The position numbers and the translations under genes were made by a program. A DNA stretch of 64,000 nt from Clavibacter californiensis (lineage in GTDB: Bacteria; Actinomycetota; Actinomycetes; Actinomycetales; Microbacteriaceae): NCBI RefSeq assembly GCF_021952865.1, contig NZ_CP040792.1:1116001-1180000 (forward strand), in the 5' to 3' direction. Below the pieces are notes generated by a model. The model was not told the origin of the DNA. It ran no database searches and was given only the letters and a program-made list of their open reading frames with translations. Shown here one piece after another: positions 49,192-57,181 of the stretch (positions within the stretch are counted from its first letter, which is position 1; every line of letters begins with the position of its first letter).

Positions 49192-51420
49192 ATGCCCTAC
49201 AACAACGACTCCCCGCGCGGCGCCAAGCGCGCCCCCGCGGGATCCCGCAGCCCGAACCACCGCGGCTACAACTCCGATCCGGCGCCCAAGAAGCAGCGCT
49301 GGAACGCCGACGAGCGTGCCCAGCGCTCCGGCCAGGACGACCGCCCCCAGCGCGGCGGCGCAGCCCGTCCCGCGCGCGGCGGCGACCGCCCCAACTGGGA
49401 GCCCCGCGCCGAGCGCCCCGCCGGCCGCGGCGAGCGTCCCGCGTACGGCGACCGCCCCAACCGCGCCAACGCGCGCCCCGAGCGCGGCGGCGACGCCCGT
49501 CCGCAGCGCGGCGAGCGCCCCTCCTACGGCGCCGGCAATGACCGCGGCCAGCGCAGCGAGCGCCCCTCGTACGGTGCCGAGCGCGGCCAGCGCTCCGAGC
49601 GTCCGTCCTACGGCAACTCGCGTCCCGACCGCGGCGGCGAGCGCTCCGAGCGTCCGTCCTACAACGATCGCGCGCCGCGCAACGACCGTCCGTCCTACGG
49701 GAACGACCGGCCGCAGCGGTCGGAGCGTCCGGCCTACAACGACCGGAACGAGCGCCCCTCGTACGGCGATCGTGCCCAGCGTTCCGAGCGCCCGTCCTAC
49801 GGTGACCGCGCGCAGCGTTCCGAGCGTCCCGCGTACAACGACCGCCCGGCTCGCACCGAGCGTCCGTCGTACAGCGACTCCCGCCCGGCGCGCACCGAGC
49901 GCCCCTCCTACGGCGACCGCGCCGAGCGCTCTGAGCGTCCCGCGTACAACGACCGCCCGGCCCGTACCGAGCGTCCCTCGTACAACGACCGTCCGGCCCG
50001 TACCGAGCGTCCCTCGTACAACGACCGTCCGGCCCGTACCGAGCGTCCCTCGTACAACGATCGTCCGGCCCGCAGCGAGCGTCCCTCCTACGGCGACCGC
50101 CCCCAGCGGAGCGAGCGCCCGTCCTACGACGACGCCCGTCCCAAGCGCGACAGCGACTTCTACCCGAGCAAGGAGGGCGCCCCGCGCCACGCGCCGTCCG
50201 AGGACGTCGTGCTCGAGCGCCTCGAGGCCCAGGCCACCACGGCCAAGGACGTCGACGGCGTGACCTTCGCGGCCCTCGGCCTCGGCCAGAACATCGTCCG
50301 CGTGCTCGAGGAGCTGGGCGCGGCGAGCCCGTTCCCGATCCAGGCCGCCACGATCCCGGACGTGCTCGCGGGTCGCGACGTGCTCGGCCGCGGCCGCACC
50401 GGATCCGGCAAGACCATCGCGTTCGGCGCGCCCCTCGTGGAGCGCCTGCTGGAGAACGACGGCGCGAAGAACCGCAAGATGGGCCGCAAGCCCCGCGCGC
50501 TGATCCTCGCCCCGACGCGCGAGCTCGCCATGCAGATCGACCGCACGGTGCAGCCCATCGCCCGCTCGGTGGGCCTGTTCACCACCACGATCTTCGGCGG
50601 CGTGCCGCAGTTCAAGCAGGTGGGTGCGCTGCAGCGCGGCGTCGACATCCTCATCGCGACCCCCGGCCGCCTCGAGGACCTCATCGACCAGGGCCGCCTC
50701 GACCTGTCGGAGATCGTCGTCACCGTCCTCGACGAGGCCGACCACATGTGCGACCTGGGCTTCCTCGAGCCCGTGCAGCGGATCCTCCGCCAGGTGAAGA
50801 AGGACGGCCAGCGCCTGCTCTTCTCCGCCACGCTCGACAAGGGCGTCGCGACGCTCGTCAACGAGTTCCTGCCGTCGCCCAGCGTCCACGAGGTCGCGGG
50901 CGAGGACCAGGCGTCGTCGACCATCGACCACCGCGTGCTCCTCATCGAGCAGCGCGACAAGGCCGCGATCATCGAGCAGCTCAGCTCGGGCGAGGGCAAG
51001 ACGCTGATCTTCGCCCGCACCCGCGCGTTCGCCGAGCAGCTCGCCGACCAGCTCGAGGACGCCGGCATCCCGGCCACGTCGCTGCACGGCGACCTCAACC
51101 AGGCGCGCCGCACGCGCAACCTGCAGCTCCTCACGAGCGGCAAGGTCCGCGTGCTCGTGGCGACCGACGTGGCCGCCCGCGGCATCCACGTGGACGACAT
51201 CGGGCTGGTCATCCAGGCCGACGCGCCCGACGAGTACAAGAGCTACCTCCACCGCGCCGGCCGCACGGGCCGCGCGGGCAAGCAGGGCACCGTCGTGACG
51301 CTGATCACGAAGGCCCGCCGCCGTCGCATGGACGACCTCCTGGGTCGCGCCGAGATCAAGGCGACTACGGTCATGGCCGCCGCAGGGGACCGCGTCATCG
51401 CGGACCTCGCGCGCGTCTAG
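49192..51420 (+). CDS. DEAD/DEAH box RNA helicase with repetitive disordered N-terminus
   Basis: 742 residues. Residues about 1-325 are a disordered Arg/Pro/Ser/Tyr/Asp-rich tail with tandem units such as RPARTERPSYND. The helicase core follows: Q-motif FPIQAATIPDVLAGRDVL, Walker A GRGRTGSGKT (Lys407), PTRELAMQI, DEAD at 514-517, SAT in FSATLDK, then motifs IV-VI with ATDVAARGIHVDDIGLVI and HRAGRTGRAG. It unwinds RNA with ATP; usual roles are ribosome assembly and RNA decay in the cold. Tails like this drive RNA condensation in related proteins. The start ATG 49192 has GAGGA. Bacterial relatives carry RG-rich tails at the C-terminus; here the tail leads. Confidence 0.95.
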   Translation: MPYNNDSPRGAKRAPAGSRSPNHRGYNSDPAPKKQRWNADERAQRSGQDDRPQRGGAARPARGGDRPNWEPRAERPAGRGERPAYGDRPNRANARPERGGDARPQRGERPSYGAGNDRGQRSERPSYGAERGQRSERPSYGNSRPDRGGERSERPSYNDRAPRNDRPSYGNDRPQRSERPAYNDRNERPSYGDRAQRSERPSYGDRAQRSERPAYNDRPARTERPSYSDSRPARTERPSYGDRAERSERPAYNDRPARTERPSYNDRPARTERPSYNDRPARTERPSYNDRPARSERPSYGDRPQRSERPSYDDARPKRDSDFYPSKEGAPRHAPSEDVVLERLEAQATTAKDVDGVTFAALGLGQNIVRVLEELGAASPFPIQAATIPDVLAGRDVLGRGRTGSGKTIAFGAPLVERLLENDGAKNRKMGRKPRALILAPTRELAMQIDRTVQPIARSVGLFTTTIFGGVPQFKQVGALQRGVDILIATPGRLEDLIDQGRLDLSEIVVTVLDEADHMCDLGFLEPVQRILRQVKKDGQRLLFSATLDKGVATLVNEFLPSPSVHEVAGEDQASSTIDHRVLLIEQRDKAAIIEQLSSGEGKTLIFARTRAFAEQLADQLEDAGIPATSLHGDLNQARRTRNLQLLTSGKVRVLVATDVAARGIHVDDIGLVIQADAPDEYKSYLHRAGRTGRAGKQGTVVTLITKARRRRMDDLLGRAEIKATTVMAAAGDRVIADLARV
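49959..50066 (+). repeat. Three 36-base tandem repeats in the helicase tail
   Basis: Units starting at 49959, 49995 and 50031 are nearly identical at the base level (one change in the third), coding three copies of a 12-residue unit (ARTERPSYNDRP). Degenerate copies extend over about 49550-50150. Near-identity of the central three implies recent duplication. Confidence 0.9.
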
Positions 51421-51435
51421 CTCTCACGCACGACC

Positions 51436-51478
51436 ACGACGGCCGTCCCATCCCCCAGCGGGGTGGGGCGGCCGTCGT
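51436..51478 (+). terminator. Terminator after the helicase gene
   Basis: ACGACGGCCG (51436-51445) pairs with CGGCCGTCGT (51469-51478); the inner TCCCATCCCC and GGGGTGGGG extend the stem with G-T pairs. It starts 16 bases after the stop. Confidence 0.88.
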
Positions 51479-51517
51479 CGTGCATGGGTGCTCCCGCGGT
51501 CTGGCATCCTCGATGCC

Positions 51518-52048
51518 GTGCCCGACCGGATCCGCCTGCTGACGCCCGACGACGCCCCCGCGCTGTCCGGGCTGCGCCTGCGCAGCCGCGCGTTCCTCGC
51601 GCCGTGGGAGCCGATCCGGCAGCCCGACCACGACACCCCCGCGGGTCAGCGCGCCGACGTCGAGGCGGCGCTCGCGCAGCACGCGCGCGGGCAGGGCGTG
51701 CCGCTCGCGATCCTCGACGACGACGGATCCGTGGCCGGGCGGATCAACCTGAACGGCATCGTCCGCGGCGCGTTCGAGTCGTGCGCGATGGGGTACTGGC
51801 TCGCGGCGGATCGCACCGGCCGTGGGCTCGCGACCTCCGCAGTTGAGGCCGCGGTCACCCTCGCGTTCGGCGAGCTGGGGCTGCACCGGGTGGAGGCCGG
51901 CACGCTCCTGCACAACGCCGCATCGCAGGCCGTGCTCGCGCGCTGCGGGTTCACGCGCTACGGGCTCGCCCCGCGCTACCTCCGCATCGCGGGGGAGTGG
52001 CAGGACCACGTGCTCTTCCAGCGGCTGGCGGACGACGCGCCCGTCTGA
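51518..52048 (+). CDS. GNAT family acetyltransferase (RimJ/RimL-like)
   Basis: 176 residues. The layout is that of RimJ/RimL-type N-acetyltransferases: RIRLLTPDDAPAL at the start, AGRINLNGIVRGAFESCAMGYWLAADRTGRGLATSAVEAAVTLAFGELGLHRVEAGTLLHNAASQAVLARCGF is the motif A/B run, and the HNAASQAVLARCGF end is typical. The target could be a protein N-terminus or a small amine. GTG 51518 has CATCCT seven bases upstream and no ribosome site (leaderless type). Confidence 0.9.
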   Translation: MPDRIRLLTPDDAPALSGLRLRSRAFLAPWEPIRQPDHDTPAGQRADVEAALAQHARGQGVPLAILDDDGSVAGRINLNGIVRGAFESCAMGYWLAADRTGRGLATSAVEAAVTLAFGELGLHRVEAGTLLHNAASQAVLARCGFTRYGLAPRYLRIAGEWQDHVLFQRLADDAPV

Positions 52049-52085
52049 CCGCGCCTCGGCAGAGCCGCCGGATAGCCTCGACCGC

Positions 52086-52577
52086 ATGCAGATCCGCCCC
52101 GCCACGGACGCCGACTGGCCCCTGATCCACCCCTTCTACCGGGCGATCGTCGACGCCGGCCGCGCCTACGCGCTCCCGGCCGGGCAGTCGCTCGAGGAGG
52201 CGCGGCCGTACTGGATGGCCCAGGCGCCGGCCCGCACCTTCGTGGCGGTGGACGAGGACGGCACCGTGCTCGGATCCGCCAAGGCCGGACCCAACCGCCC
52301 GGGGCGCGGCGCGCACGTCGCCACCGGGTCGTTCCTCGTGGATCCGGCGCACGGCGGCCGCGGCGTGGGTCGCGCGCTCGGCGAGCACGTGATCGCGTGG
52401 GCGCGCGCGGAGGGCTACCGGGCGATCCAGTTCAACGCCGTCGTGGAGACGAACCACGCGGCCGTGCACCTGTGGCGGTCGCTCGGCTTCCGGATCATCG
52501 GCACCGTCCCCGCTGCCTTCGACCACGCGGACCACGGGCTCGTCGGCCTGCACGTGATGCACCTGCCGCTCGACTGA
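52086..52577 (+). CDS. GNAT family N-acetyltransferase
   Basis: 163 residues, phosphinothricin acetyltransferase-like GNAT. MQIRPATDADWPLIHPFYRAIVDAG opens the domain, motif A is GSFLVDPAHGGRGVGRALGEHVIAWA, and QFNAVVETNHAAVHLWRSLGFRIIG completes it. The substrate is unknown. TAGCCT (52073-52078) lies seven bases before ATG 52086 and no ribosome site is seen. It stands 101 bases before the iolC start; the iol promoter lies in between. Confidence 0.9.
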   Translation: MQIRPATDADWPLIHPFYRAIVDAGRAYALPAGQSLEEARPYWMAQAPARTFVAVDEDGTVLGSAKAGPNRPGRGAHVATGSFLVDPAHGGRGVGRALGEHVIAWARAEGYRAIQFNAVVETNHAAVHLWRSLGFRIIGTVPAAFDHADHGLVGLHVMHLPLD

Positions 52578-52601
52578 GCGGACCGGATCCGGCGTGCGGA
52601 C

Positions 52602-52627
52602 CATGTGCACATGTCAGAACATAGGCT
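52602..52627 (+). promoter_or_regulatory. iol promoter with overlapping operators
   Basis: CATGTGCACATG (52602-52613) is a perfect 12-base palindrome. ATGT-CAGA-ACAT (52611-52622) overlaps it, and the -10-like TAGGCT (52622-52627) follows at once. From memory, the Corynebacterium glutamicum IolR motif is KGWCHTRACA; TGTCAGAACA here agrees at nine of ten places. A GntR- or LacI-type repressor of inositol use is therefore likely to bind here, though none is encoded in the window next to it. Confidence 0.6.
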
Positions 52628-52678
52628 ACGTTGGAGGGGCACCAGAACCGCCCCCGCCGAAGAGAAAGCAGCGCCGAC

Positions 52679-53656
52679 ATGAGCTCTGCCGAGAACGCAG
52701 CCCCTGCCCCGACGCCGATCCACGATGTGATCACGATCGGCCGCGTCGGCGTCGACCTCTACCCGCTCCAGGACGGCGTGGGCCTCGAGGACGTCGAGAC
52801 CTTCGGCAAGTACCTCGGCGGGAGCGCGGCGAACGTCGCCGTCGCGGCGGCCCGGCACGGCAGATCCGCCGCCCTGATCTCGCGCACGGGCGACGACCCG
52901 TTCGGCCGCTACGTCACGCGCGAGCTCGAGCGCCTCGGCGTCTCCGCGGAGTTCGTGACGCCCGTCGACGACCTGCCCACGCCCGTCACCTTCTGCGAGA
53001 TCTTCCCGCCCGACGACTTCCCGCTCTACTTCTACCGCCGGCCGAAGGCGCCCGACCTCTGCATCGAGGCCGACGCGCTCGACCGGGCGGCGATCCAGGG
53101 CGCGCGCGTCTACTGGTCCACCGTCACGGGCCTCAGCGAGGAGCCGAGCCGATCCGCGCATCACGCCGCGTGGGCCGCCCGCGCGCGCCGGCCGCTCACG
53201 GTGCTCGACCTCGACTACCGGCCGATGTTCTGGTCGTCCCCCGCGGACGCGACCCGTGAGGTCGGCCGCGCGCTGGAGCACGTGACCGTCGCCGTCGGCA
53301 ACCGCGAGGAGTGCGAGATCGCGGTGGGGGAGACGGATCCGCTCCGGGCCGCCGACGCTCTGCTCGACCGCGGCGTCGAGCTCACGATCGTCAAGCAGGG
53401 CCCGAAGGGCGTGCTCGCCAAGACGCGCGACGAGACCGTGGAGGTGCCGCCGTACGCGGTCGAGGTCGTCAACGGGCTCGGCGCGGGCGACGGCTTCGGC
53501 GGCGCGCTCGTGCACGGGCTGCTCGCCGGGTGGGACCTCGAGCGGATCCTGCGCTTCGCCAACGTCGCGGGCGCCATCGTCGCCTCCCGCCGCGAGTGCT
53601 CCACCGCCATGCCCACCACGGCGGAGGTCGACGCCGTGCTGGAGGGGAACCGGTGA
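52679..53656 (+). CDS. iolC: 5-dehydro-2-deoxygluconokinase (PfkB family)
   Basis: 325 residues, PfkB-type kinase that phosphorylates 5-dehydro-2-deoxygluconate in myo-inositol breakdown. The fold signatures are GRVGVDLYPLQDGVGLEDVETFGKYLGGSAANVAVAAARHG, TVLDLDYRPMFW, GNREECEIAVGE and the catalytic base Asp271 in NGLGAGDGFGGALVHGLL. The context (aldolase, iolA, iolB, iolD) fixes the substrate better than sequence alone. ATG 52679 is preceded by AGAGAAAG. Its stop overlaps the next start as GTGA. Confidence 0.93.
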   Translation: MSSAENAAPAPTPIHDVITIGRVGVDLYPLQDGVGLEDVETFGKYLGGSAANVAVAAARHGRSAALISRTGDDPFGRYVTRELERLGVSAEFVTPVDDLPTPVTFCEIFPPDDFPLYFYRRPKAPDLCIEADALDRAAIQGARVYWSTVTGLSEEPSRSAHHAAWAARARRPLTVLDLDYRPMFWSSPADATREVGRALEHVTVAVGNREECEIAVGETDPLRAADALLDRGVELTIVKQGPKGVLAKTRDETVEVPPYAVEVVNGLGAGDGFGGALVHGLLAGWDLERILRFANVAGAIVASRRECSTAMPTTAEVDAVLEGNR

Positions 53657-54594
53657 CCGCGGTCGACGCGACCCGGGCGCCCGCCGAGGCGCTGCGTGCG
53701 GGCGATCTGCCGGGTGCGCTCCAGGCCCTCCGCGACCTGCGCGCCATGGATCCCGACGCCGTCGCCCGCGCGCTCGCCGGCCGCGTCCGCCGCCCGCTCA
53801 TCCGCGACGACGGCCGCCTGCTCATCGTCGCCGCCGACCACCCCGCCCGCGGCGCGCTCGGCGTCGGCGACGACCCCATGGCGCTCGCCGACCGGGACGA
53901 GCTGCTCGCCGGCCTCGCCACCGCCCTCACGCGCGACGGCGTCGACGGCGTGCTCGGCACCCCGGACATCGTCGACGACCTCGCGCTCCTCGGCCTCCTC
54001 GACGACAAGGTGGTCGTCGGATCCATGAACCGCGGCGGCCTGCGCGGCGCCGTCTTCGAGATGGACGACCGCTTCACGGCCTACGACGTCGCGGGCATCG
54101 TGCGCGACGGCCTCGACTTCGCGAAGACACTCGTGCGCGTGAACCTCGGCGACGCCGGCACGGCCGCGACGCTCGAGGCGAACGCGCGCGCGGTCGACGC
54201 CGCCGTGCGCGCCGGCCTGCCGATCATGCTCGAGCCGTTCATGAGCGCGTGGCAGGAGGGCCGGATCGTCAACGACCTCACGCCCGACGCCGTCATCACC
54301 TCCATCGCCGTCGCGTCGGGCCTCGGCTCGTCGTCCGCGCGCACCTGGATGAAGCTGCCCGTCGTCGACGACATGGCCCGCGTCATGGCCGCGACCACGC
54401 TGCCCACGCTGCTGCTCGGCGGGGACCCGCAGGGCGCGAGCGAGGACACCTGGGCCGGCTGGGAGCACGCGCTCGACCTCCCCGGCGTCCGCGGCCTGGT
54501 CGTCGGCCGCACGCTGATCCACCCGGCCGACGGCGACGTCGCGCGCGCGGTCGACCAGGCCGTCGGCCTCGTCCACGGCCGCGCCCGCCCCTGA
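53653..54594 (+). CDS. Cgl0159-type (beta/alpha)8 aldolase, probable DKGP aldolase
   Basis: 313 residues, a class I aldolase-like barrel of the Cgl0159 type that sits in actinobacterial inositol clusters in place of IolJ. Pieces seen: LLIVAADHPARGALGVGDDPMALADRDELLAGLATALTRDGVDGVLGTPDIVDDLALLGLLDDKVVVGSMNRGGLRGAVFEMDDRFTAYDVAGI, then KTLVRVNLGD and MKLPVVDDMARVMAATTLPTLLLGGD, where the Lys of MKLP is a likely Schiff-base residue. The inferred reaction splits DKG-6-phosphate to dihydroxyacetone phosphate and malonate semialdehyde. GTG 53653 overlaps the iolC stop. Confidence 0.82.
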   Translation: MTAVDATRAPAEALRAGDLPGALQALRDLRAMDPDAVARALAGRVRRPLIRDDGRLLIVAADHPARGALGVGDDPMALADRDELLAGLATALTRDGVDGVLGTPDIVDDLALLGLLDDKVVVGSMNRGGLRGAVFEMDDRFTAYDVAGIVRDGLDFAKTLVRVNLGDAGTAATLEANARAVDAAVRAGLPIMLEPFMSAWQEGRIVNDLTPDAVITSIAVASGLGSSSARTWMKLPVVDDMARVMAATTLPTLLLGGDPQGASEDTWAGWEHALDLPGVRGLVVGRTLIHPADGDVARAVDQAVGLVHGRARP

Positions 54595-54658
54595 CCCCCG
54601 AAGACCGACCAGACCCGACCCAGATCCGACCCGCCACCCGCCACCGCCTGAGGACACC

Positions 54659-56164
54659 ATGACCGACACCGCCCCGCTCCCCGTCGTCCCGCACTGGATC
54701 GACGGCGCCCGCTCGCCCTCGACCTCCGGCCGCACCGCCCCCGTCTACGACCCGGCCCGCGGCGTCGTCACGAAGGAGGTCGCCCTGGCGGACGCCACGG
54801 AGATCGAGCGCGCGATCGCCTCGGCCCACGCCGCGTTCCCGGCGTGGCGCGACCTCTCGCTCGCCAAGCGGCAGGCGATCCTGTTCCGCTTCCGCGAGCT
54901 GCTCGAGGCCGAGAAGGGCGAGCTCGCGGAGATCATCACGTCGGAGCACGGCAAGGTCGTGAGCGACGCGCTCGGCGAGATCACCCGCGGGCAGGAGGTC
55001 GTGGAGTTCGCGACCGGCCTCGCGCACCACCTCAAGGGCGAGTACTCGGAGCAGGTGTCCACGGGCGTCGACGTGTACTCGACGAAGCAGCCGCTCGGCG
55101 TCGTCGGGATCATCTCGCCGTTCAACTTCCCGGCGATGGTGCCGATGTGGTTCTTCCCGATCGCGATCGCGGCCGGCAACACGGTGATCCTGAAGCCGAG
55201 CGAGAAGGACCCGAGCGCCGCCATCTGGATCGCCGCGCTGTGGAAGCGCGCGGGCCTGCCCGACGGTGTCTTCACCGTGCTGAACGGCGACAAGGAGGCG
55301 GTGGACGGGCTGCTCACGCACCCGGACGTGCGCGCGATCTCGTTCGTCGGATCGACGCCCATCGCGCGGTACGTCTACGAGACGGGCACGAAGCACGGCA
55401 AGCGCGTGCAGGCCCTCGGCGGGGCCAAGAACCACATGCTCGTGCTGCCGGACGCCGACCTCGACCTCGTCGCCGACTCGGCCGTCAACGCGGGCTTCGG
55501 CTCGGCGGGCGAGCGCTGCATGGCGATCTCCGTCGTCGTCGCGGTCGAGCCCGTCGCGGACGCGCTCATCGAGCGGATCACGTCGCGCATGTCGTCCCTC
55601 CGGGTCGGCGACGGCCGCCGCGGCTGCGACATGGGGCCGCTCGTGACCGAGGCGCACCGCGACAAGGTGGCCTCCTACATCGCCATCGCCGAGGAGGACG
55701 GCGCGCGCGTCGTCGTCGACGGCCGCGGCATCGAGGTCGACGGCGAGCGGGACGGCTTCTGGCTCGGCCCGACCCTCATCGACGAGCTGCCCACCAGCTC
55801 GCGCGCCTACACGGAGGAGATCTTCGGACCCGTGCTCGGCGTCGTCCGCGTCCGCTCGTACGAGGAGGGTGTCGCGCTCATCAACCAGGGCGCGTTCGGC
55901 AACGGCACCGCGATCTTCACGAACGACGGCGGGGCCGCGCGCCGCTTCCAGAACGAGGTGCAGGTCGGCATGATCGGGATCAACGTCCCCATCCCCGTGC
56001 CCGTCGCCACGTTCTCGTTCGGCGGCTGGCGCTCCAGCCTGTTCGGCGACACCAAGGCCCACGGCGCGGAGGGCGTGCGGTTCTTCACCCAGCAGAAGGC
56101 GATCACCAGCCGCTGGCTCGACCCGTCGCACGGTGGCGTCGACCTGGGCTTCCCGCAGAACTGA
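54659..56164 (+). CDS. iolA: CoA-acylating methylmalonate-semialdehyde dehydrogenase
   Basis: 501 residues, aldehyde dehydrogenase that turns malonate or methylmalonate semialdehyde into acetyl- or propionyl-CoA with NAD and CoA. NAD site PFNFPAMVPMWFFPIAIAAGNTVILKPSEKDP, the FVGSTPIARYVYETG region, and the nucleophile Cys287 in GFGSAGERCMAIS are clear, and KNHMLVLPDAD is the family-specific block. ATG 54659 has GAGGA. It sits in the inositol operon, where it ends the pathway. Also called mmsA in valine breakdown. Confidence 0.95.
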   Translation: MTDTAPLPVVPHWIDGARSPSTSGRTAPVYDPARGVVTKEVALADATEIERAIASAHAAFPAWRDLSLAKRQAILFRFRELLEAEKGELAEIITSEHGKVVSDALGEITRGQEVVEFATGLAHHLKGEYSEQVSTGVDVYSTKQPLGVVGIISPFNFPAMVPMWFFPIAIAAGNTVILKPSEKDPSAAIWIAALWKRAGLPDGVFTVLNGDKEAVDGLLTHPDVRAISFVGSTPIARYVYETGTKHGKRVQALGGAKNHMLVLPDADLDLVADSAVNAGFGSAGERCMAISVVVAVEPVADALIERITSRMSSLRVGDGRRGCDMGPLVTEAHRDKVASYIAIAEEDGARVVVDGRGIEVDGERDGFWLGPTLIDELPTSSRAYTEEIFGPVLGVVRVRSYEEGVALINQGAFGNGTAIFTNDGGAARRFQNEVQVGMIGINVPIPVPVATFSFGGWRSSLFGDTKAHGAEGVRFFTQQKAITSRWLDPSHGGVDLGFPQN

Positions 56165-56224
56165 TCCGCACCCACCCACCCCGCCCGGCCGACCGGGCAC
56201 CCGACGACGACGACGGAGACGCGC

Positions 56225-57181
56225 ATGACGACGAACGAGTGGCTGCACCCCCGCGGGAGCCTCGGGCGGGACGGCTGGGAGACCGTGGTCGACGGATCCA
56301 TCCCCGGCTGGCAGCACACGGGCCTCCGCGTCGCCGTGCTCGCCGACGGCGAGGAGCTCGCGCTGCCCGCCTCGGGCGTCGAGCGCATGGTGGTGCCGCT
56401 CGCGGGATCCTTCGCCGTGCGGCACCGGGAGGCCGACGGCGAGGAGCGCGTGACCGACCTCGCGGGCCGCGCGTCGGTCTTCGCGGGACCCACGGACGTG
56501 CTCTACCTGTCGTGCGATGCGAGCGCGGTGCTCACCGGATCCGGCCGCGTGGCCGTCGCCGAGTCGCCCGCGACCCGGCCCGTGCCGAGCCGCCGGATCG
56601 CCCGCGACGACGTGCCCGTCGAGCTGCGCGGCGCCGGCCGGTCGAGCCGCCAGGTGCACAACTTCGGCACGCCAGGCACCCCCGGATCCCTCGACGCGGA
56701 GCGCCTCATCGTCTGCGAGGTGCTGACGCCGGCCGAGAACTGGTCGAGCTACCCGGCGCACAAGCACGACGAGGAGAAGCCGGGGGAGGAGTCGGAGCTG
56801 GAGGAGATCTACTACTTCGAGACCGCCGTCGGTCGCGGGCTGGACGCGCCCGCCGACGCGGATCCGTTCGGCCTCTTCCACACGTCGTCGTCGCCCGCGG
56901 GCGAGATCGCCATCGACGCCGTGGTGCGCACGGGCGACGTCGCGCTCGTGCCGTTCGGCTACCACGGGCCCGCGGTCGCGGCGCCCGGCTACGACCTCTA
57001 CTACCTCAACGTCATGGCGGGCCCGGGCGCCGACCGCGCCTGGCTCATCAGCGACCACCCCGCGCACGGCTGGATCCGCGGCACGTGGGCCGGGCAGGAG
57101 ATCGACCCGCGCCTGCCGTTCGCCCCCGACGCCGCCGCGGCGCACGTCCCCGACCCCGACCAGGAAGCCGCGTCCCGATGA
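56225..57181 (+). CDS. iolB: 5-deoxy-glucuronate isomerase
   Basis: 318 residues, bicupin IolB that isomerises 5-deoxyglucuronate to 5-dehydro-2-deoxygluconate. Metal-site motif WSSYPAHKHDEEKPGEESELEEIYYFE and the second cupin part (VALVPFGYHGPAVAAPGYDLYYLNVMAGPG) are as in the family. The length is a little over the usual 270-300 because of the C-terminal tail rich in Asp/Pro/Ala. ATG 56225 has a GGAG site. Its stop overlaps iolD as ATGA. Confidence 0.93.
   Translation: MTTNEWLHPRGSLGRDGWETVVDGSIPGWQHTGLRVAVLADGEELALPASGVERMVVPLAGSFAVRHREADGEERVTDLAGRASVFAGPTDVLYLSCDASAVLTGSGRVAVAESPATRPVPSRRIARDDVPVELRGAGRSSRQVHNFGTPGTPGSLDAERLIVCEVLTPAENWSSYPAHKHDEEKPGEESELEEIYYFETAVGRGLDAPADADPFGLFHTSSSPAGEIAIDAVVRTGDVALVPFGYHGPAVAAPGYDLYYLNVMAGPGADRAWLISDHPAHGWIRGTWAGQEIDPRLPFAPDAAAAHVPDPDQEAASR

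Noticed and set aside
49550-50150. CRISPR-like array
   Set aside because: Repeats are contiguous 36-base units without unique spacers and lie in frame inside the helicase gene.
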